Shown in pieces: positions 13,751 through 26,101 of a DNA stretch of 64,000 bases. The notes beneath the pieces were generated by a model. It saw only the letters and a program-made list of their open reading frames with translations, did no database searches and was not told where the DNA came from. Position 1 is the stretch's first letter. Every line of letters starts with the position of its first letter. Made by a program: the position numbers and the translations under genes. The stretch comes from Romanomermis culicivorax (taxonomy: Eukaryota > Nematoda > Enoplea > Mermithida > Mermithidae): positions 620,001 through 684,000 of the forward strand of contig CAWUHX010000073.1 in NCBI GenBank assembly GCA_963922205.1. The letters run 5' to 3'.

Positions 13751-14646
13751 TCACATGTACCCATTCTGCTTGTGTTTCTCCTGGTTGGGCAGATTTATCT
13801 GCACTATCCGGAGTTTCACATCTAAAACTTTGTACCGGCCCTGCCATGGGAGGGTGAATTTTGGTGAGTGGCGTAGCTTCACAGTAGGATTATACTTAAA
13901 AACTTCATCTCCTTTCTGCACATGTAGTTTGTGTTGTTTCTTATCATAATGTAACTTTTGGGTTTCTGGAGATTTCTGAATGTTTTTTCTTGCAGATGCC
14001 GACCCCTCGGCCAAAAATGATTAGAAATGGTTGTGGTATCCATCGAGATCAATGTGATAGCCACTCAGTTTGAGAGTCACAGCGGTGTCCATTGGTTGAT
14101 TCTGATGGTGCCCGAACAAAAGGAAAAAAAGTGGGTACTTTGTTGATTATTGTGCTGTGCTATTGTATGCAAAACAGGCATATGGTATGTGTATATCCCA
14201 TTCTGTATGCTTGTTATTAACATACATGGAAATCATGGTAGCTAGTGTCTTATTGAATCTTTCTGTGAGGCCATCTGTCTGTGGGTGATAAGGGGTTGTG
14301 TTGACTTTTCAGTTGCCATATAATTGACAAATTTTAAGCACCAATGCTGACAAAAAATTTGCTCCTTTGTCTGACAAAAAAACAAGGGGGCACCAAAGCT
14401 CAAAATTATTTCTGTAACAAAGAAATTTGCTGTAGTTTCTGCTGTTCCATCTGGTATGGCTATGGCCATTGCATACTTAGTTGGGTATTCTGTGAAAACA
14501 ATGGCATATTTGTGGCCATTTTTTGTTATTGGTAAGGGTCCTGGTATGTCAAAAGCCATTCTGTCAAAAGGTTCTGTTATGGGTATGGGTACCAAAGGTG
14601 CTTTTGTTCTCTCCCCTGTGGTTTTCTTCATTGTGCAACTGTACAT
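13751..14646 (-). pseudogene. Decayed Ty3/gypsy integrase
   Basis: Two open pieces on the minus strand. The first (14646-14242) holds the integrase core: FDIPGPLPITKNGHKYAIVF carries the first catalytic Asp, and the second Asp region (FCQTKEQIFCQHW) is damaged. The second piece (14014-13751) matches the C-terminal gypsy integrase region that reads like KGDEVF...LPWQGRYKVLDV. Frameshifts separate them. It continues from the RT/RNase H remnant at 14866-15905, so this is one old pol gene. The upstream HHCC finger lies in the 14650-14860 gap and is not open. Confidence 0.85.
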
Positions 14647-14865
14647 TCTTCACAATGTAACCCAGTTTCTTTATACATCCCTGGCCAGAAATAATCAGTT
14701 CTGATTCTGGCTAAGGTTCTAACAAATCCCAAGTGACTGGAAAAAATCACTGACAAGCTTCTAAAATTTTTTCTACCATGCTTCTGGGTATGACTAACTT
14801 AGGTTCCGTTTCTGGTGCCTTAAGTATATGGTACAGAATATTTTCACTGATCACATAGTCATCAC

Positions 14866-15905
14866 TCATGAGTTGCACACGTTGCATTTCTCTAAACTCA
14901 ACTGGTAATTGAATAGCATGTACTCAATATACTTTCTACAAAATTCATCCTTCTGTTGTGCTTCTCGAATCTTTGTTGGGATCTCTTGAGTCTCATTAAC
15001 ATTGGTAACTGCAGCACAAACGGGGTTTCTTGAAAGTGCATCAGCATTCTTATTCACTCATCCAGGTCTATGTTTAATCTTGAGTTCCTGGAATTCTTGA
15101 AGGGCTAATCCCCATCTTGGAATTTGTCGAGAGGGATTTGGTTTGAGAGGGACACTACTGAGGGCTGAGTGATCTGTGTAAACGGTAACTCCCTGTTGAT
15201 AAAGATACTGTCCGAAATGTTTCACTGCCTGGATGACAGCTAAAGCTTCTTGTTTGGTTACCGAATAGTTTCTTTGTACTTTGCTCAAGCTTTGTCTAGC
15301 AAAAGTGATAGGTTGCTCTCCATTTTTGGTCTATTGTGAAAGCACTGCACCAATACCTTCGATAGATGCATCAGTGTATAGTATGAATGCATTGTGAAAG
15401 TCCGAGTGAATAAGCAAAGGTGATGTAACAAGGGCATTCTTCAAGGTTGCAAAACTTTCTTGACATGCTGATGTCCAGTCATATTTCTGATTAAGTTTCA
15501 AAAGCTGATGAAGAGGGTAAGCTTTTCTGGCAAAGTTTCTGTTAAATTGGTGATAGTAGCCTGCTAAACCTAAAAAGCTACATAACTGGTCAACATTGTT
15601 TGGTGTAAGAAATTGTTTCCCCGCTTTTATATTTTCTTCATCCGGTCGAATTCCAGTCACTGAGATTGGTGACCAAGGTAGGAAGTTTCTGACTGCAAGA
15701 AGTGACATTTCTGGAGTCTAAGTTTCAGTCCTGCATTTTGTAATCATTGAAAAATTTCTCCCAATCATTCAAGGTGTTCCTCAAAAGTCCTTCCAAAAAT
15801 AAGTACATCATCTAAGTAAACTAAACAGGTTGACCACTATAATTCACTCAAAACTAAATCTATAAGTCTCTGAAAAGTTGCCAGTGCAAGAGTGAGTTTC
15901 ACATG
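14866..15905 (-). pseudogene. Decayed Ty3/gypsy reverse transcriptase and RNase H
   Basis: Reading on the minus strand, a YLDD motif with VYLDDVLIFG lies at about 15805-15835, followed by the thumb and connection (FLGLAGYYHQFNRNFARKAYPLHQLL, within 15708-15331) and RNase H (ILYTDASIEGIGAVLSQ, then QEALAVIQAVKHF and YTDHSAL, to about 14866). In-frame stops and frameshifts break it at least at 15815, 15720, 15330 and 15057. It begins abruptly at about 15905 inside the palm domain, so the N-terminal half of RT, protease and gag are missing. No LTRs seen. Confidence 0.9.
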
Positions 15906-16107
15906 CATTATATATAGTAAATTTGTTACATAAAAACTTACAAAAAAACAAGTATGTTTCTAATTTATTTTCTTATTTTTTGTCTTTTTCTACATAGTAC
16001 TCTATTGAATGAAGCAAATCAGTGTTCAAGCTGACCTTTCCGTGAGTTACTATCTTAAATTTTATCTAATTCTAAATTTCAAATGTTTTTTATTCTTTCC
16101 TTTGAAG

Positions 16108-16181
16108 AGGCGAAGGCGGTGGCAACAAATGCGAAGAAAAAGGGAAAGTTGGACAATGACGTCAATGGAGAAACAGATTAG
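16108..16181 (+). other. Possible terminal exon of an unknown gene
   Basis: A pyrimidine-rich tract ending TTTGAAG precedes an open stretch that reads AKAVATNAKKKGKLDND and ends in TAG at 16179-16181. It looks like a short lysine-rich C-terminal exon. No partner exon was identified upstream, so this is only a suggestion. Confidence 0.2.
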
Positions 16182-16857
16182 TTACTGTAGCTTAGTTTCT
16201 ATATTTCTTACACAAATTTAATCACAGATTCTGCACTGGAATGCAGACACTTATCCATCATCTGCACAATGTCTTATCAGCAGATATGTAAAGCAGATAT
16301 GTGAATATCATAATGTTTTGTTGGAAATGATAAGTTTATATTTTTGTGATATTCAGGGAATAATGCAAATAGAAGGCAAAGATATAAGAATTAATGCTTA
16401 TTAAGGCAAAATTTTGCAATTTTTGAACAACCATGAGGTTGATTGGATTTCAGATCCATTAGGAAGGATAGAACAGATGCTAAGTCCTCGAATTAAATAT
16501 CAAATCCAGCAGGCATAATCATCTGATATTCAATTCCTCTTTCATTTGTTCAAGTGCTGATGAGTCATTATCTCTCACATTAATATAAACATGAGGAAAG
16601 CATTGAAACATCATATCTATGGGATAATGTAGGATAAAGGCAGGTATATAAAAAAAGTTAGCCAAAGTAAAAGGAATGAACAGCCATGAGGCAGATTCTA
16701 TATAATTAATAATGACATCAATATAGCTGATAGAACAGTCATTAAGTCATTGCATTTGTATTCCTGTTTGGTTTGTTCAAATCCTTATGAGGCCATAATG
16801 TTCACATGTATATACTAGGTGTATTGTATAATCATCAGTCATTTTGTTTTTTTAAAG

Positions 16858-17036
16858 TGCCAAAAAATATGATAAAGCAGGAGCTTTTTAGTGAGGTGGG
16901 CTGCAGTTCTTACCAATATGAAGTGAATTTAATTAGTGATGAACCACCAGCAAAATTGGCGAAGCTTAGTGATTCATTGCAAGCATTTTATAATGAACTA
17001 AAGGAACAATATGATACTTATCTTGGGGACAAATAA
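16858..17036 (+). other. Possible terminal exon of an unknown gene
   Basis: A T-rich acceptor (TTTTTTTAAAG) is followed by 59 open codons ending in TAA at 17034-17036. The peptide is acidic and helical in character, with EPPAKLAKLSDSLQAFYNEL. It could belong with the exon-like stretch at 16108-16181, but both end in stops, so they cannot be consecutive exons of one transcript unless they are alternative ends. Confidence 0.22.
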
Positions 17037-17150
17037 GATCAGTTCAGTTAGACAACATGTTTGCATCATACACAATTTTTCTTCAATGTAAGCTTTCATC
17101 TTAAATTTTCTCCTTGCTTTGTCATTTGAGGCTGTTTCTTACATTATGTA

Positions 17151-17233
17151 TCACAATTACCTAAAAAAAACACATTGTGTGTCACAATTACTTAAAAAAA
17201 ACACATTGTGTGTCACAATTACCTCAAAAAAAC
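17151..17233. repeat. 31-bp tandem repeat, 2.7 copies
   Basis: The unit runs TCACAATTAC, then CTAAAAAAAACACATTGTGTG. Copies begin at about 17151, 17182 and 17213, and the last is cut short. Confidence 0.85.
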
Positions 17234-17296
17234 TTTTTGCTGAAACGCTTGTCAAAAATGTTCATACTTCATACTAAAATTAGTATGTATATAAAA

Positions 17297-17760
17297 CATC
17301 GAGTTCTGTGCCACATTTAAGTCACTAGCCAAGCACATAATGAAACTTTGTACCAAAAAAATTTTTTGAGGAAACAGCAACATATGACCCATGTCAAATG
17401 AACAAACTCTATTGGAATCAGATAGCTAAAAGTGTTTTATCTACGCCTGAAATTATATGAAACATCAAATCATAGGACATGCTGGGGTCACTTGTTGAGC
17501 TAAGTGGTAAATTTTTTCATTTTTATTGGACCATGTTGAGGTCAGTAGTGGACCTAATAATGAACCTTTCATACCAAAAATCTTTTCGAGGAAGCAGGAC
17601 ATATGACCACGTTATTCAATGAACAAGTTCACTATAAATAAGGAAGCTAAAAATGCCATCTTTGTACTGAAATATATATGAAATATCAGAATCTTCTTTT
17701 TTCGCAAGCGTTTCCACAAAAAATTTTTTTTGAAGAAATTGTGACATATGGTGTGACCTT
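17297..17760. repeat. Diverged satellite-like repeat with a period of about 220 bp
   Basis: Two long units align by eye. Both contain AATGAA-CTTT, then ACCAAAAA-TTTT--GAGGAA-CAG--ACATATGACC, then AATGAACAA, then a TATATGAAA-ATCA block. A third, partial start (AAAAAATTTTTTTTGAAGAAATTGTGACATATG) lies at about 17715-17750. Confidence 0.6.
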
Positions 17761-18746
17761 GATTTGATTAGGGTGCTTTCCCAAAAAGTATCGATAGGTA
17801 CATTAGTACTAGCAATTTTTTTGCCAAGTCATTTGTGTTTCTTGTGTTGAACTGGTTCTAAATTGGCTGTTTCTGAATAGTTGATTAATGTGAAAGATAA
17901 ATTATCTCCAGATTTTGTTTTGCAATGTATGTAATGACTTTCCACGAACCTGACAGCTGGCATTACTGTATCATGTGTCATTAACTTTGGGTTTACCACT
18001 ACACACTAGCTTGTAATAGTTTATGCAAATATAGCCAAGACAATCTTATGTTTATTAAGCAGTGTGTAACTTGCTCTTATTTTTTGTTCTTTCCTTAATT
18101 TCCTAAATTCCTTAAAATCCCTCAGTTCCCTGAAACCACCAAATTCCATAAAATCATTCAATTCTCAGACGTCCTTAAATTCCAAAAAAATTTAGTGCAA
18201 TTGTTCTTTTTAATTCCACCCCGGCGCATGCTGTGGTTGAATTTTAGAATTGGCCCAAGAATTGATCATAATTATGTGGCATCTACAGTCACACTGCACT
18301 TTGAGCTGGAGTTTGGCTAGAGTTTAAATTGATTTCATTATTCTGGCACTTCAATTTCTTAGAGATATTCAGTATTCTTGCTTCAGTATTATGTTTCCCA
18401 CTCATTAAATATTATATTTTAGGATGAAAATATTTCTTAGGATTTTCTGTGGAAAGTGGGTTTGGGATTTTTGAATTCTGCAGTTTCGCTTGTTATCAAT
18501 GTCCCTATTGCATGATGCAACAATTATTTGATAAGCTTGTTCATGAACTGTTATTAGACTCTGTAAATTTCATTGCATTATTTCCTATCCTTAGGTTTAC
18601 TAATGTCTTTTGGTGGACCAAGTTCCATGGCAGAGTGTATGAAAGTTTCCCTAGTGATGGATGATTAAAGATTTCCCCAACTGCTGTCAATTGCCCACAA
18701 ACATGTTTGATAGGTTCTTCTGTTCAGAGTAGATTTCTTATTTGAT

Positions 18747-19041
18747 TCATAGAAGCAGGAATTCTCCTGGGTTGTGTGTACAAATGTCGTCTGACTGTCT
18801 TTGGATCAGCAAATCATTTTTAGGTGTGTCAATTGTAGTAGTATAGCTTGCATTTGTCACTGAAATACTGTCAATAACCTGGTGTACACCTGATGCAGTG
18901 GGTAAATATGCAAATTTCTTTATAGCTGCTATGTTTTGTGTAAGTACTGCTGACTCATAGGAGTCCCAAAATTTCCCCAAATGGAGAGGGTCACCATAAT
19001 ACAGTGTTAATTGTAATTTTCGAAGATGAATATCATTAGTG
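18747..19041 (-). pseudogene. BEL/Pao-like gag remnant (DUF1759-type stretch)
   Basis: On the minus strand the frame reads LRKLQL, then YYGDPLHLGKFWDSYESAV, then KKFAYL. This spacing of a G-D-P motif, F-W-D-S-F and K-F-x-Y-L is characteristic of the capsid region of BEL/Pao elements (Pfam DUF1759). The frame is open from 19041 to a stop at 18747. Further decayed sequence in the same orientation down to about 18600 may continue it. No RT or integrase of this element is visible, so it is a fragment. Confidence 0.6.
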
Positions 19042-20220
19042 ACTCTATTGGTTCAATCATCATTGGCATAGTAGGTGCCTTGGTTTGACATCCTTGGTTG
19101 TTATATATGATATGCTTGATTCAAGTAAGTTTTTACTGTAAATTCAGTAAAACATCTGTACCATTACTCGAGTACTCTAAGAAGTTTTTTTGGTTGACTT
19201 GTTGATTGCTTGTGAAGTAATTATTCTTGTTTAAAGTAATCTTTCAGCAAGTTTTTCTGTGAATTGAACCACTCACAGTTTTGTTGTGTAAATGTATCTA
19301 CACATGTGGTAGACATCTCTATGATGTATGATTAGTTTTCTATTCCTGTCCATGCAGAACTGGGTGTGATTTGCATATTCCTGTTTCTTACATCATTTGG
19401 TCTTCAAGGCATTTTGATTAATTAGCATTAATTGAGGAAGTAATACTGAATAGGACACAAATTGTGATGTTGTTCTTCAAACACTTATGATTGCTTTGAT
19501 CCATATCGAAAGAAAAGAAAATGTTTGTTTGTTGACCAGCTTCCTGTAAGAATCTATTGATTTGTCAACGCTGAAATCTCCAGTGTATGCTGACACAATA
19601 AAACAAAAACTGTATAACCAAACAACTGTTTTGCAATTCAGCAATGCAGATCAAATAAAACGTGTAGTTTATGTATTGTAGTGGACTGTATGGAAGAAGC
19701 TCTAATTTTCCTAATCTAAATATGAATAAATATTGCAAGTAAAAAAATTAGTCTCCCCCTATTTATAAAAAAGTAGTCTCACCTTTCTCTTGGATGTGTA
19801 GTATAATGTTGCATGAGAAATGAAAATTCTGGACTGCTAACTTCAAAAAAGCATACAAGTTTAACAGGAACAAAGGTTGAAAATTATTCAGCAATAAGTG
19901 GTATGATTTTGAAAAATTTTAACAGAAAGTAATAAAGGTCAGAATTTCAAAATAGCAATTCATGATTAATTCTCACATTGGTTAGTTTGTGGATGGTGGC
20001 CTGATTGGAATGACAGTGATTCACAGAATCGATGACTTCTGTTTCTGTATTACTTTTAGTGTATTTAAAAAATATTTGAGCTTTAAAATTTTTTAGTGTT
20101 TGGCAAATCCCTTAGACATTACATATATTATGAATGTACGTTATAAGTTGATTCCAAAAATATAAGTTGTGAAAACATTTGATCAATTTTCATTAAGTTG
20201 AAAGTTCAAATTTTTTTTGC

Positions 20221-20439
20221 CTACTCATTTTTTCCTACTTGTTTATGCCTGATGGCTTTATCCTTGAATTCTTTGAAAGGGGTTGTCTTATCAAACTGGA
20301 TGACTTCATAGATTTTTTCAAGTATCAGACCATGTTTCACCAAGCATTGTACCATGGGGGTAGAAAAACTATAAAAATTAATGAACTTCTGTGTATCAGA
20401 ATTCTGGGGAACAAATCTACTTGTAAGTATACTCATCAT
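20221..20439 (-). pseudogene. Fragment resembling a type-B DNA polymerase of viruses or Polinton/Maverick elements
   Basis: The 72-codon frame has INFYSFSTPMVQCLVKHGLI, then KIYEVIQF, then PFKEF-DKAI-HK. Viral and Polinton protein-primed polymerases carry a region reading Y-x-x-H-Y-x-x-L-x-x-x-L-x-x-G-L-x-L-x-K-I-H-R-V-I-x-F, then P-Y-I-D-x-N-x-x-x-R, which this follows loosely. No polymerase catalytic motif was found near it. It is short and diverged, so chance similarity cannot be excluded. Confidence 0.35.
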
Positions 20440-20461
20440 TTACAATGGCTAATCATTTTGA

Positions 20462-20598
20462 TGTGAGGACAGTGTCCATCACACCCTTCCTGTTTGGAAA
20501 TGAGGGGGCTGCTGTCCTCACAACCCACCTGGAAACAGCCTTTTTTATAGTTTGTAGGATTTTAATTTTAATACAGCTTTACACTGTATTAAAATCCT
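20462..20598. repeat. Two adjacent hairpins
   Basis: TGTGAGGACAG at 20462-20472 is exactly complementary to CTGTCCTCACA at 20512-20522. Next to it GGATTTTAAT...TAATACAG (20557-20576) pairs with CTGTATTAAAATCC (20584-20597) around a 7-nt loop with one bulge. Their role is unknown; they may be the ends of small inverted-repeat elements. Confidence 0.6.
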
Positions 20599-21618
20599 CC
20601 CCGTATTTGGAATACAGGGCTTAAGCAAAACTTATTTTTCCATCTTCAATGATATAAAATTTTGAAGTATGTGTACTGGTTCAAAGACTTTGATTATAAG
20701 GCGTACCTTTAGCAAAATGTAAAAAAACTTACCAAAGCAGTGTAACAGAGTACATTAACTTTTTCTTTATTTCCAAATAAAATCTTTCAGTGAGACATTG
20801 TGAAAATAACTTTTTTCTATGCTTTTTTAAATGCATATCATCCAATTTGATGATGTCAATCAGGTTATTCAATGCAGCCCCAGACACTAAGGATCAAAAT
20901 GTCATTACTGACTTTACTTTTTCAGCATTTGTCACTAGGGTGTTCTACATGTCCTATTTGACCTTGGCTCATACTTTTATGTGTTCAATATTTCAATTCA
21001 GGTGTTCTTCAGTCATAATTTTATTTTGTATAAATACAAAACATTCTTACAGTTCTAGTGTATTAAGATAAAAGTAGCTGCATTTGGGAAAATATCAGTC
21101 CCAAGATGAAAATGATCTTAATGAAGCCTTTTCGAGAACAAATTTTTAATTATATGATTCACAGAAACATACAATTGATAGAATCCATGAGCAAAGAACT
21201 GAACAAGTGTAAGATCATTCTTCATTTCACTCATTGCATCATCTAGAGTTAAGAGTCATGGTTCATATTGCAGAAGATATGAAGCATACATCTGATCTAA
21301 TTTTCAACTTAGCATATGATGCTTATTTTTTGGCAAAACACCATTGAGATACTGCATAGTTATGGAGCAACTAAATGTATTTTTCTAATTAGATTATACA
21401 GTCAAGGTCACTATTTTCAAGATTATACCATACGAGTAAAGGGACGCTGAAACTTTCCTGAATTTCAAACTGTATTCTAACAAACAAGGCATTGCCTAGA
21501 CTCATTCCATTTTTAGATATAACAATTAGTATAGAATGTTATCAAGTCCATACAAAAGAAAATTCTATAAATATATTAGTCTTCTCATTTATATGATAAA
21601 ATAAATATTCAATTTTAG

Positions 21619-21822
21619 GAGAAAATGATCACTCAAATGAATCGATTTTTCAAGAAATAAACTTGATCCAAGCTCTAATATCAAACTGGACATTCAGTGT
21701 AATTTTTTTCATTACTGTGCAACAAAATTTTGAAGACAAAATTGAAGGCTTGATTGAATATAAAGATGCGTTGAAGTTCAAAAGCTACAATATCGAGGAA
21801 ATTGTCAAAACAATGGGCATCA
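21619..21822 (+). other. Possible internal exon of an unknown gene
   Basis: A stretch open for about 67 codons is bounded by AATTTTAG on the left and a good donor, CA|GTAAGT, on the right. The peptide has no recognised domain. Nothing ties it to other exons, so it is a weak candidate only. Confidence 0.2.
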
Positions 21823-24547
21823 GTAAGTGGGTATTTTAGAATCACATTTGAATGGCAAAAATGATTCCATTTTGAAGAATCACATAACTTTATGACAATG
21901 CTCTACATTTTCTTCAAGATTTGAAAATATATTTATTTGAAAAAAAAACTAATGTGATGTCTTCACAAGTATTTTTATCAAATATTTAAATGTAGCAGCG
22001 AGTTTGGATAATATTGAATCACTAAATTTCGAAATTTAAAATTTAGAAGACGATTTCTGTGTTTATAACAAGCTTCAAAAGAAAATTACGACTTGCTTAG
22101 AATACAAGGCCAAGTCCTCACAAATTCTTTGCATTATTCTCCAAATTTTTTTTGTTTGAGTTTCCCACTTGTTGGAGAACATTGCAATAACTCTAATTAC
22201 TGCTGCAAATGTCCTAACATGATTCACATGGTTTCCCATGAAAGATAAAATGTTAATGATCAATATCAAAACAGTTGCTTTGTTTCGACTTCTGAGGCCA
22301 GGATGATGAATCATCTAATTAGCAGGTATTGCCTTGATCATTTTCTCAAACAGGCTCTTCAGAATAATTTTCAGTAATAAAAGGCATTTGCTGATGAAGC
22401 AAATTTAATAAATGCAAAGCTTCATTCTCAGAGTTTCTACCATCTATAGATTTGTTTTTGAGTCAGAAAAATATCAGAAATTTATAATTTTTCCTCAAAA
22501 ACTGTGACACAAAACCCATCAAATTTTTGTGGTGAAGTTGAATAATACTCAGGATTAGACCGCAGTAAAAAATCTAAATTTTCACATCGCACACTTATAT
22601 AGCCTGAAAGTTATTTGTCAGGAAATCAAAAGTTTTTGCATAGAGAAAATCACAAAAATATGGAATTTTTTGTTCAAATTCCAAAATTGTATAAAGATTG
22701 AAAATCAAAATTCAGGTTCTATGGAATGACAGAACACAAATCGAAAACCAGTAATTTTTTGAGCCAATTCTTACCATTAGCATATTTTCTGTTTTCTCTT
22801 AATTCTGATTTGTTCAACTCCAGAGCAATGTTTTCAGAGAAAATTTTCCTAATCAGATGTCCATCAAATTCCACAGATTAAATATTCAGGACAAACACAT
22901 GCTGAATATGGAACAAGTTAGATGTGCTGAATAAAAACTTGGAATATCCCATTGGTAAATGTGGAAAAGCTCTTCTTTGTGCCTTTGACTCATTTGGTGT
23001 TGATCTCGAAGTGTATACTGTGGTAGCTTCATTATTATGCCTGGCATAATTTTCAGATTGACAACCAAAATGGACCTTCCTACTATTCATGACATTACCA
23101 AATTGAACTAATATTGCTGGTGCCTCAAAGAGATGATAATCAAAGATTTCCCAGACTGGACAACAAGTGTGAAACTTCATATGTTAACAAATCATGTGCC
23201 TAAATTTTCCAAATGTCCTCGATTTTGTGGCATGTTTTCTAGGCAAAAAAATTGAAGGTTCACATGCAGAAATGAACTGCATATACCGTTTTTTGTTGTG
23301 AGACATGTAAACATAAATATGCCATTTATTTTTCAGCATCATCACCTTCTGGCATCAGGCAGAGATACTAAACGTTTTGTGTCTACAAAGTGGAATTTGA
23401 AAAATCCAGTGAAGAAAAAGGGTGATGCAGAACTGCCCACTGACCAATGATGTGATGAGACCCAGTTCAGCAATGACGATTTTAAACTAGAGTGTTAAAC
23501 GAGTTTTGCAGTTAACCTCATTGTTTGGTATGCTGTTTTCACTAAGAAATATCAAAAACTCCAAAAAAATATTCCGTTTGTGTAGATTTCTTGCTGTTTG
23601 ACATGCCATACTTGTAACGAGCTTATTCACATTTATTTTTCTCATTAAATCTCATTTTATTTTGCTCATAATTTCTTAAAGATTTCATCCATGTCTTCTT
23701 TGATGCGAAAATATCATGTCACATTTCAGTGATCCTTGTACCATGTGTTGTTATTGTTATTTAATAGGCTTTAAATCTGGTGTAACTTGAGTCCCACATT
23801 TACTGCCTGCATCCCTTAGGCACAGCTGAATTTGCAGATAATAGTTCTTTATGTCATCTTTAGTCAGTTATTTTATGCTAAATCTTGAATGTGATGGGAA
23901 GTGTGGTTTCAACTACTCATTGGCTCCTTTGTTGAAGAATTAAAAATTCAGTCCATTCATTCAACCCTCAGCCCTATTATCCATCAAATTTCACTTGGAG
24001 TTTATTTGTCATCCAAGCAAGTGAAGGTAAGTATTTTATGCATAGGAAATATGCAAGAGTTGTTCTCAAAATCTGCCTGGAAAATCAGGGAAGTCTTTTG
24101 AAGCCATGCATTGCTAAACAAAGCACTGCAAATTTTTTATTGAATAGCTGAATCTATGTTCAATGTATGATGCAGTTTTTTGCATTGGGTGTTTTGCACA
24201 GTGCTAAAAAATTATAGAAAAGTTTTGCACGACAAAACTTTTTTTGCAATATAAATGCTATATGATGAAATTGGTCTTGATAAATAGTTTTGCACAGCCC
24301 AAAAGATCTCCAAAAAAAGTTTTGCACCAGTTGAAAAAGTTTTGGGAATTGCAAAAAACAATGGCATGATGACTTTTTTCATTTAACAATTGCCTGAATG
24401 ATGATTTCAGCACTTTACTGACAAAATTTACATGCAAATAAAACATTTTTCAGTTTTGCTGTCTGCTTTTTGACCAATATGGATGAGCCACATTTACACA
24501 GTAATACTACTAGATTCTCCAGGCTTTCTACAATTCCCTTTCAAATT

Positions 24548-24622
24548 TGGACTGGAGCGAGGTTTGAACTGTGACCTTTGAGTTTGTGAGTCAAGAGAGC
24601 TATCCACCAGGCCATCTGGGCC
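24548..24622 (-). repeat. tRNA-derived SINE head or tRNA-like sequence
   Basis: On the minus strand the sequence reads GGCCCAGATGGCCTGGTGG, then ATAGCTC, then after an anticodon-arm-like CTTGACTCACAAACTCAAAG it has CAGTTCAAACCTC. This is the order and spacing of an RNA polymerase III A box and B box (B box core GTTCAAACC against GTTCGANNC). The arms do not fold into a convincing cloverleaf, so a tRNA-derived SINE fits better than a working tRNA. It abuts the 3' end of the Penelope-like GIY-YIG remnant. Confidence 0.5.
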
Positions 24623-24624
24623 AA

Positions 24625-25020
24625 TTTTCATATTTTCTGTATATGTTGGTGGGTACGATAGTGGTTTTCCCTGCCTATAGCGCATGTGATGAAACTTCTG
24701 TTCCATATGTGACCAATTTCTATGATCCTGATGCCTACATTACTAGGACCTGCTGCTACTATTTCCATTGCCTCTCTGATTTTTCTCTTGAAGTTGTTGC
24801 CCTCCTGAGCCAATATTTTGGTGTTCTCAAAAGGCTGAAGCACATCCACACATCAGACAATGATCAGCTACCCCACTTATTTCTTCCTTGTAATTCTTCA
24901 GGGCATTTTTATGTTCTGATGATCTTGTTTTCAATGCTTATCCTGTTTCTCCAATGTAGACCTTCCCGCATGGCTCCATTGGTATGATGTACACTACACC
25001 CTGCTTTTCTTCTTTCTCCC
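24625..25020 (-). pseudogene. Penelope-like element, GIY-YIG endonuclease domain
   Basis: Minus strand, reading GVVYIIPMEPCGKVYIGETG (the GIY-YIG core in its Penelope form, with the preceding Cys), then LKTR-SEHKNAL and a Cys/His stretch ADHCLMCGC, and after a frameshift EGNNFKRKIREAMEI (within 24849-24628) with the conserved catalytic-region Glu. Stops at about 24906 and 24770 and one frameshift show it is dead. In Penelope-like elements this domain follows the RT in the same frame. Here the RT lies next door on the opposite strand. Confidence 0.85.
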
Positions 25021-25945
25021 TGGTAGGGGCCACCAACCTGGCAAGAAAGTGTTATGAAATCACCAAATTAAGACAACAGGGAAAGTTCAATGATATCAGA
25101 CAAGTAGAAAAACAAAGTAAAATTATCAATAAGATGGTTAGCAACCAGAGCAAAAGAGAATTGAATCCTGACCAGAAAAATGCACTTCCCAAAGGTATGA
25201 ACTTTGCAATAGCCCCCAAGAAACACCCCTTTGCAGAAATAATAATGAATATTGAATGTGCAGCACATTTCATACAAGGGATGATTTCAGATATGAGATA
25301 TGCAAAGCAATAGAAAAGGAAAGCCTACCCCAACCAAATATGTCTACTGAAGAAATTTGTGCTCTAAAGGCATTGAAATAAGATCACAGCATTGTCATAC
25401 TACCAGCTGACAAAGGGAGAGTGACGGTAATAACGGTCAGACAAAGTTTAAATGCCTTGGATAAAGGAATCCAATTAGTAGAATCGAAAAAGTAAAGAAA
25501 TTGATCAAAGACATGGGGATTAATGACATAGTCAAGATTAAAGAGAAATGCAGAGCACCACACATATATGAATTACCAAAAATCCACAAGGAGAACCTGC
25601 CATTACGACCAGTGGTAAGCTGCATTGAAAGTACGATCTATCTATTAGCCAAGCATTTGGTAACTTATCTGAACCCATTACAGTCAAGCATTGAGTCGAA
25701 TGTATCAAATAGTAAGGACTTGTCAATAAAATCAAAGACATACCCATCACTCAACGCACAAAATTAGTCAGCTTAGACGTAATAAGTCTCTTCACAAGTG
25801 TGCCCATTGCTGAAGCCATCAGAAACCTACAAACCTGTCTGGAACAGGACTCCACCAATGAATGCCCAGCAAATTGTTCAGCTGACAGACATTTTAACTG
25901 CCAGGGCACAGCCCTGCACAACCAGTGTCTATGACAAATATGCAT
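25021..25945 (+). pseudogene. Penelope-like element, N-terminal and RT region
   Basis: Plus strand, in three frames: ELNPDQKNALPKGMNFAIAP (25150-25220), then ILPADKG (about 25400), then YELPKIHKENLPLRPVVS (about 25566-25620) with the run of residues up to NSKDL, then SLFTSVPIAEAI (about 25785). These are the ordered landmarks of Penelope RT. The YxDD part is missing because the sequence stops at about 25945. At least three stops or frameshifts are present. The fragment is therefore 3'-truncated and meets the GIY-YIG part head to head at about 25020. Confidence 0.88.
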
Positions 25946-26101
25946 CTTTATTCTACTTCTAAAACATTGGGCCTACATGTTCAAAGAAAGGATAAATACA
26001 ACCCTTGTGGACTCTGTGACATTTAGGATACCCATGGTTAAGAGTGAAGGGATGTTGATAACATTATTCTTCAAGCACAGTTTCAAAAATCAAATCGTAT
26101 A

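Noticed and set aside
13391..13857. Short ORFs between the unknown ORF and the gypsy integrase
   Set aside because: Low-complexity F/L/S-rich frames on both strands without motifs.
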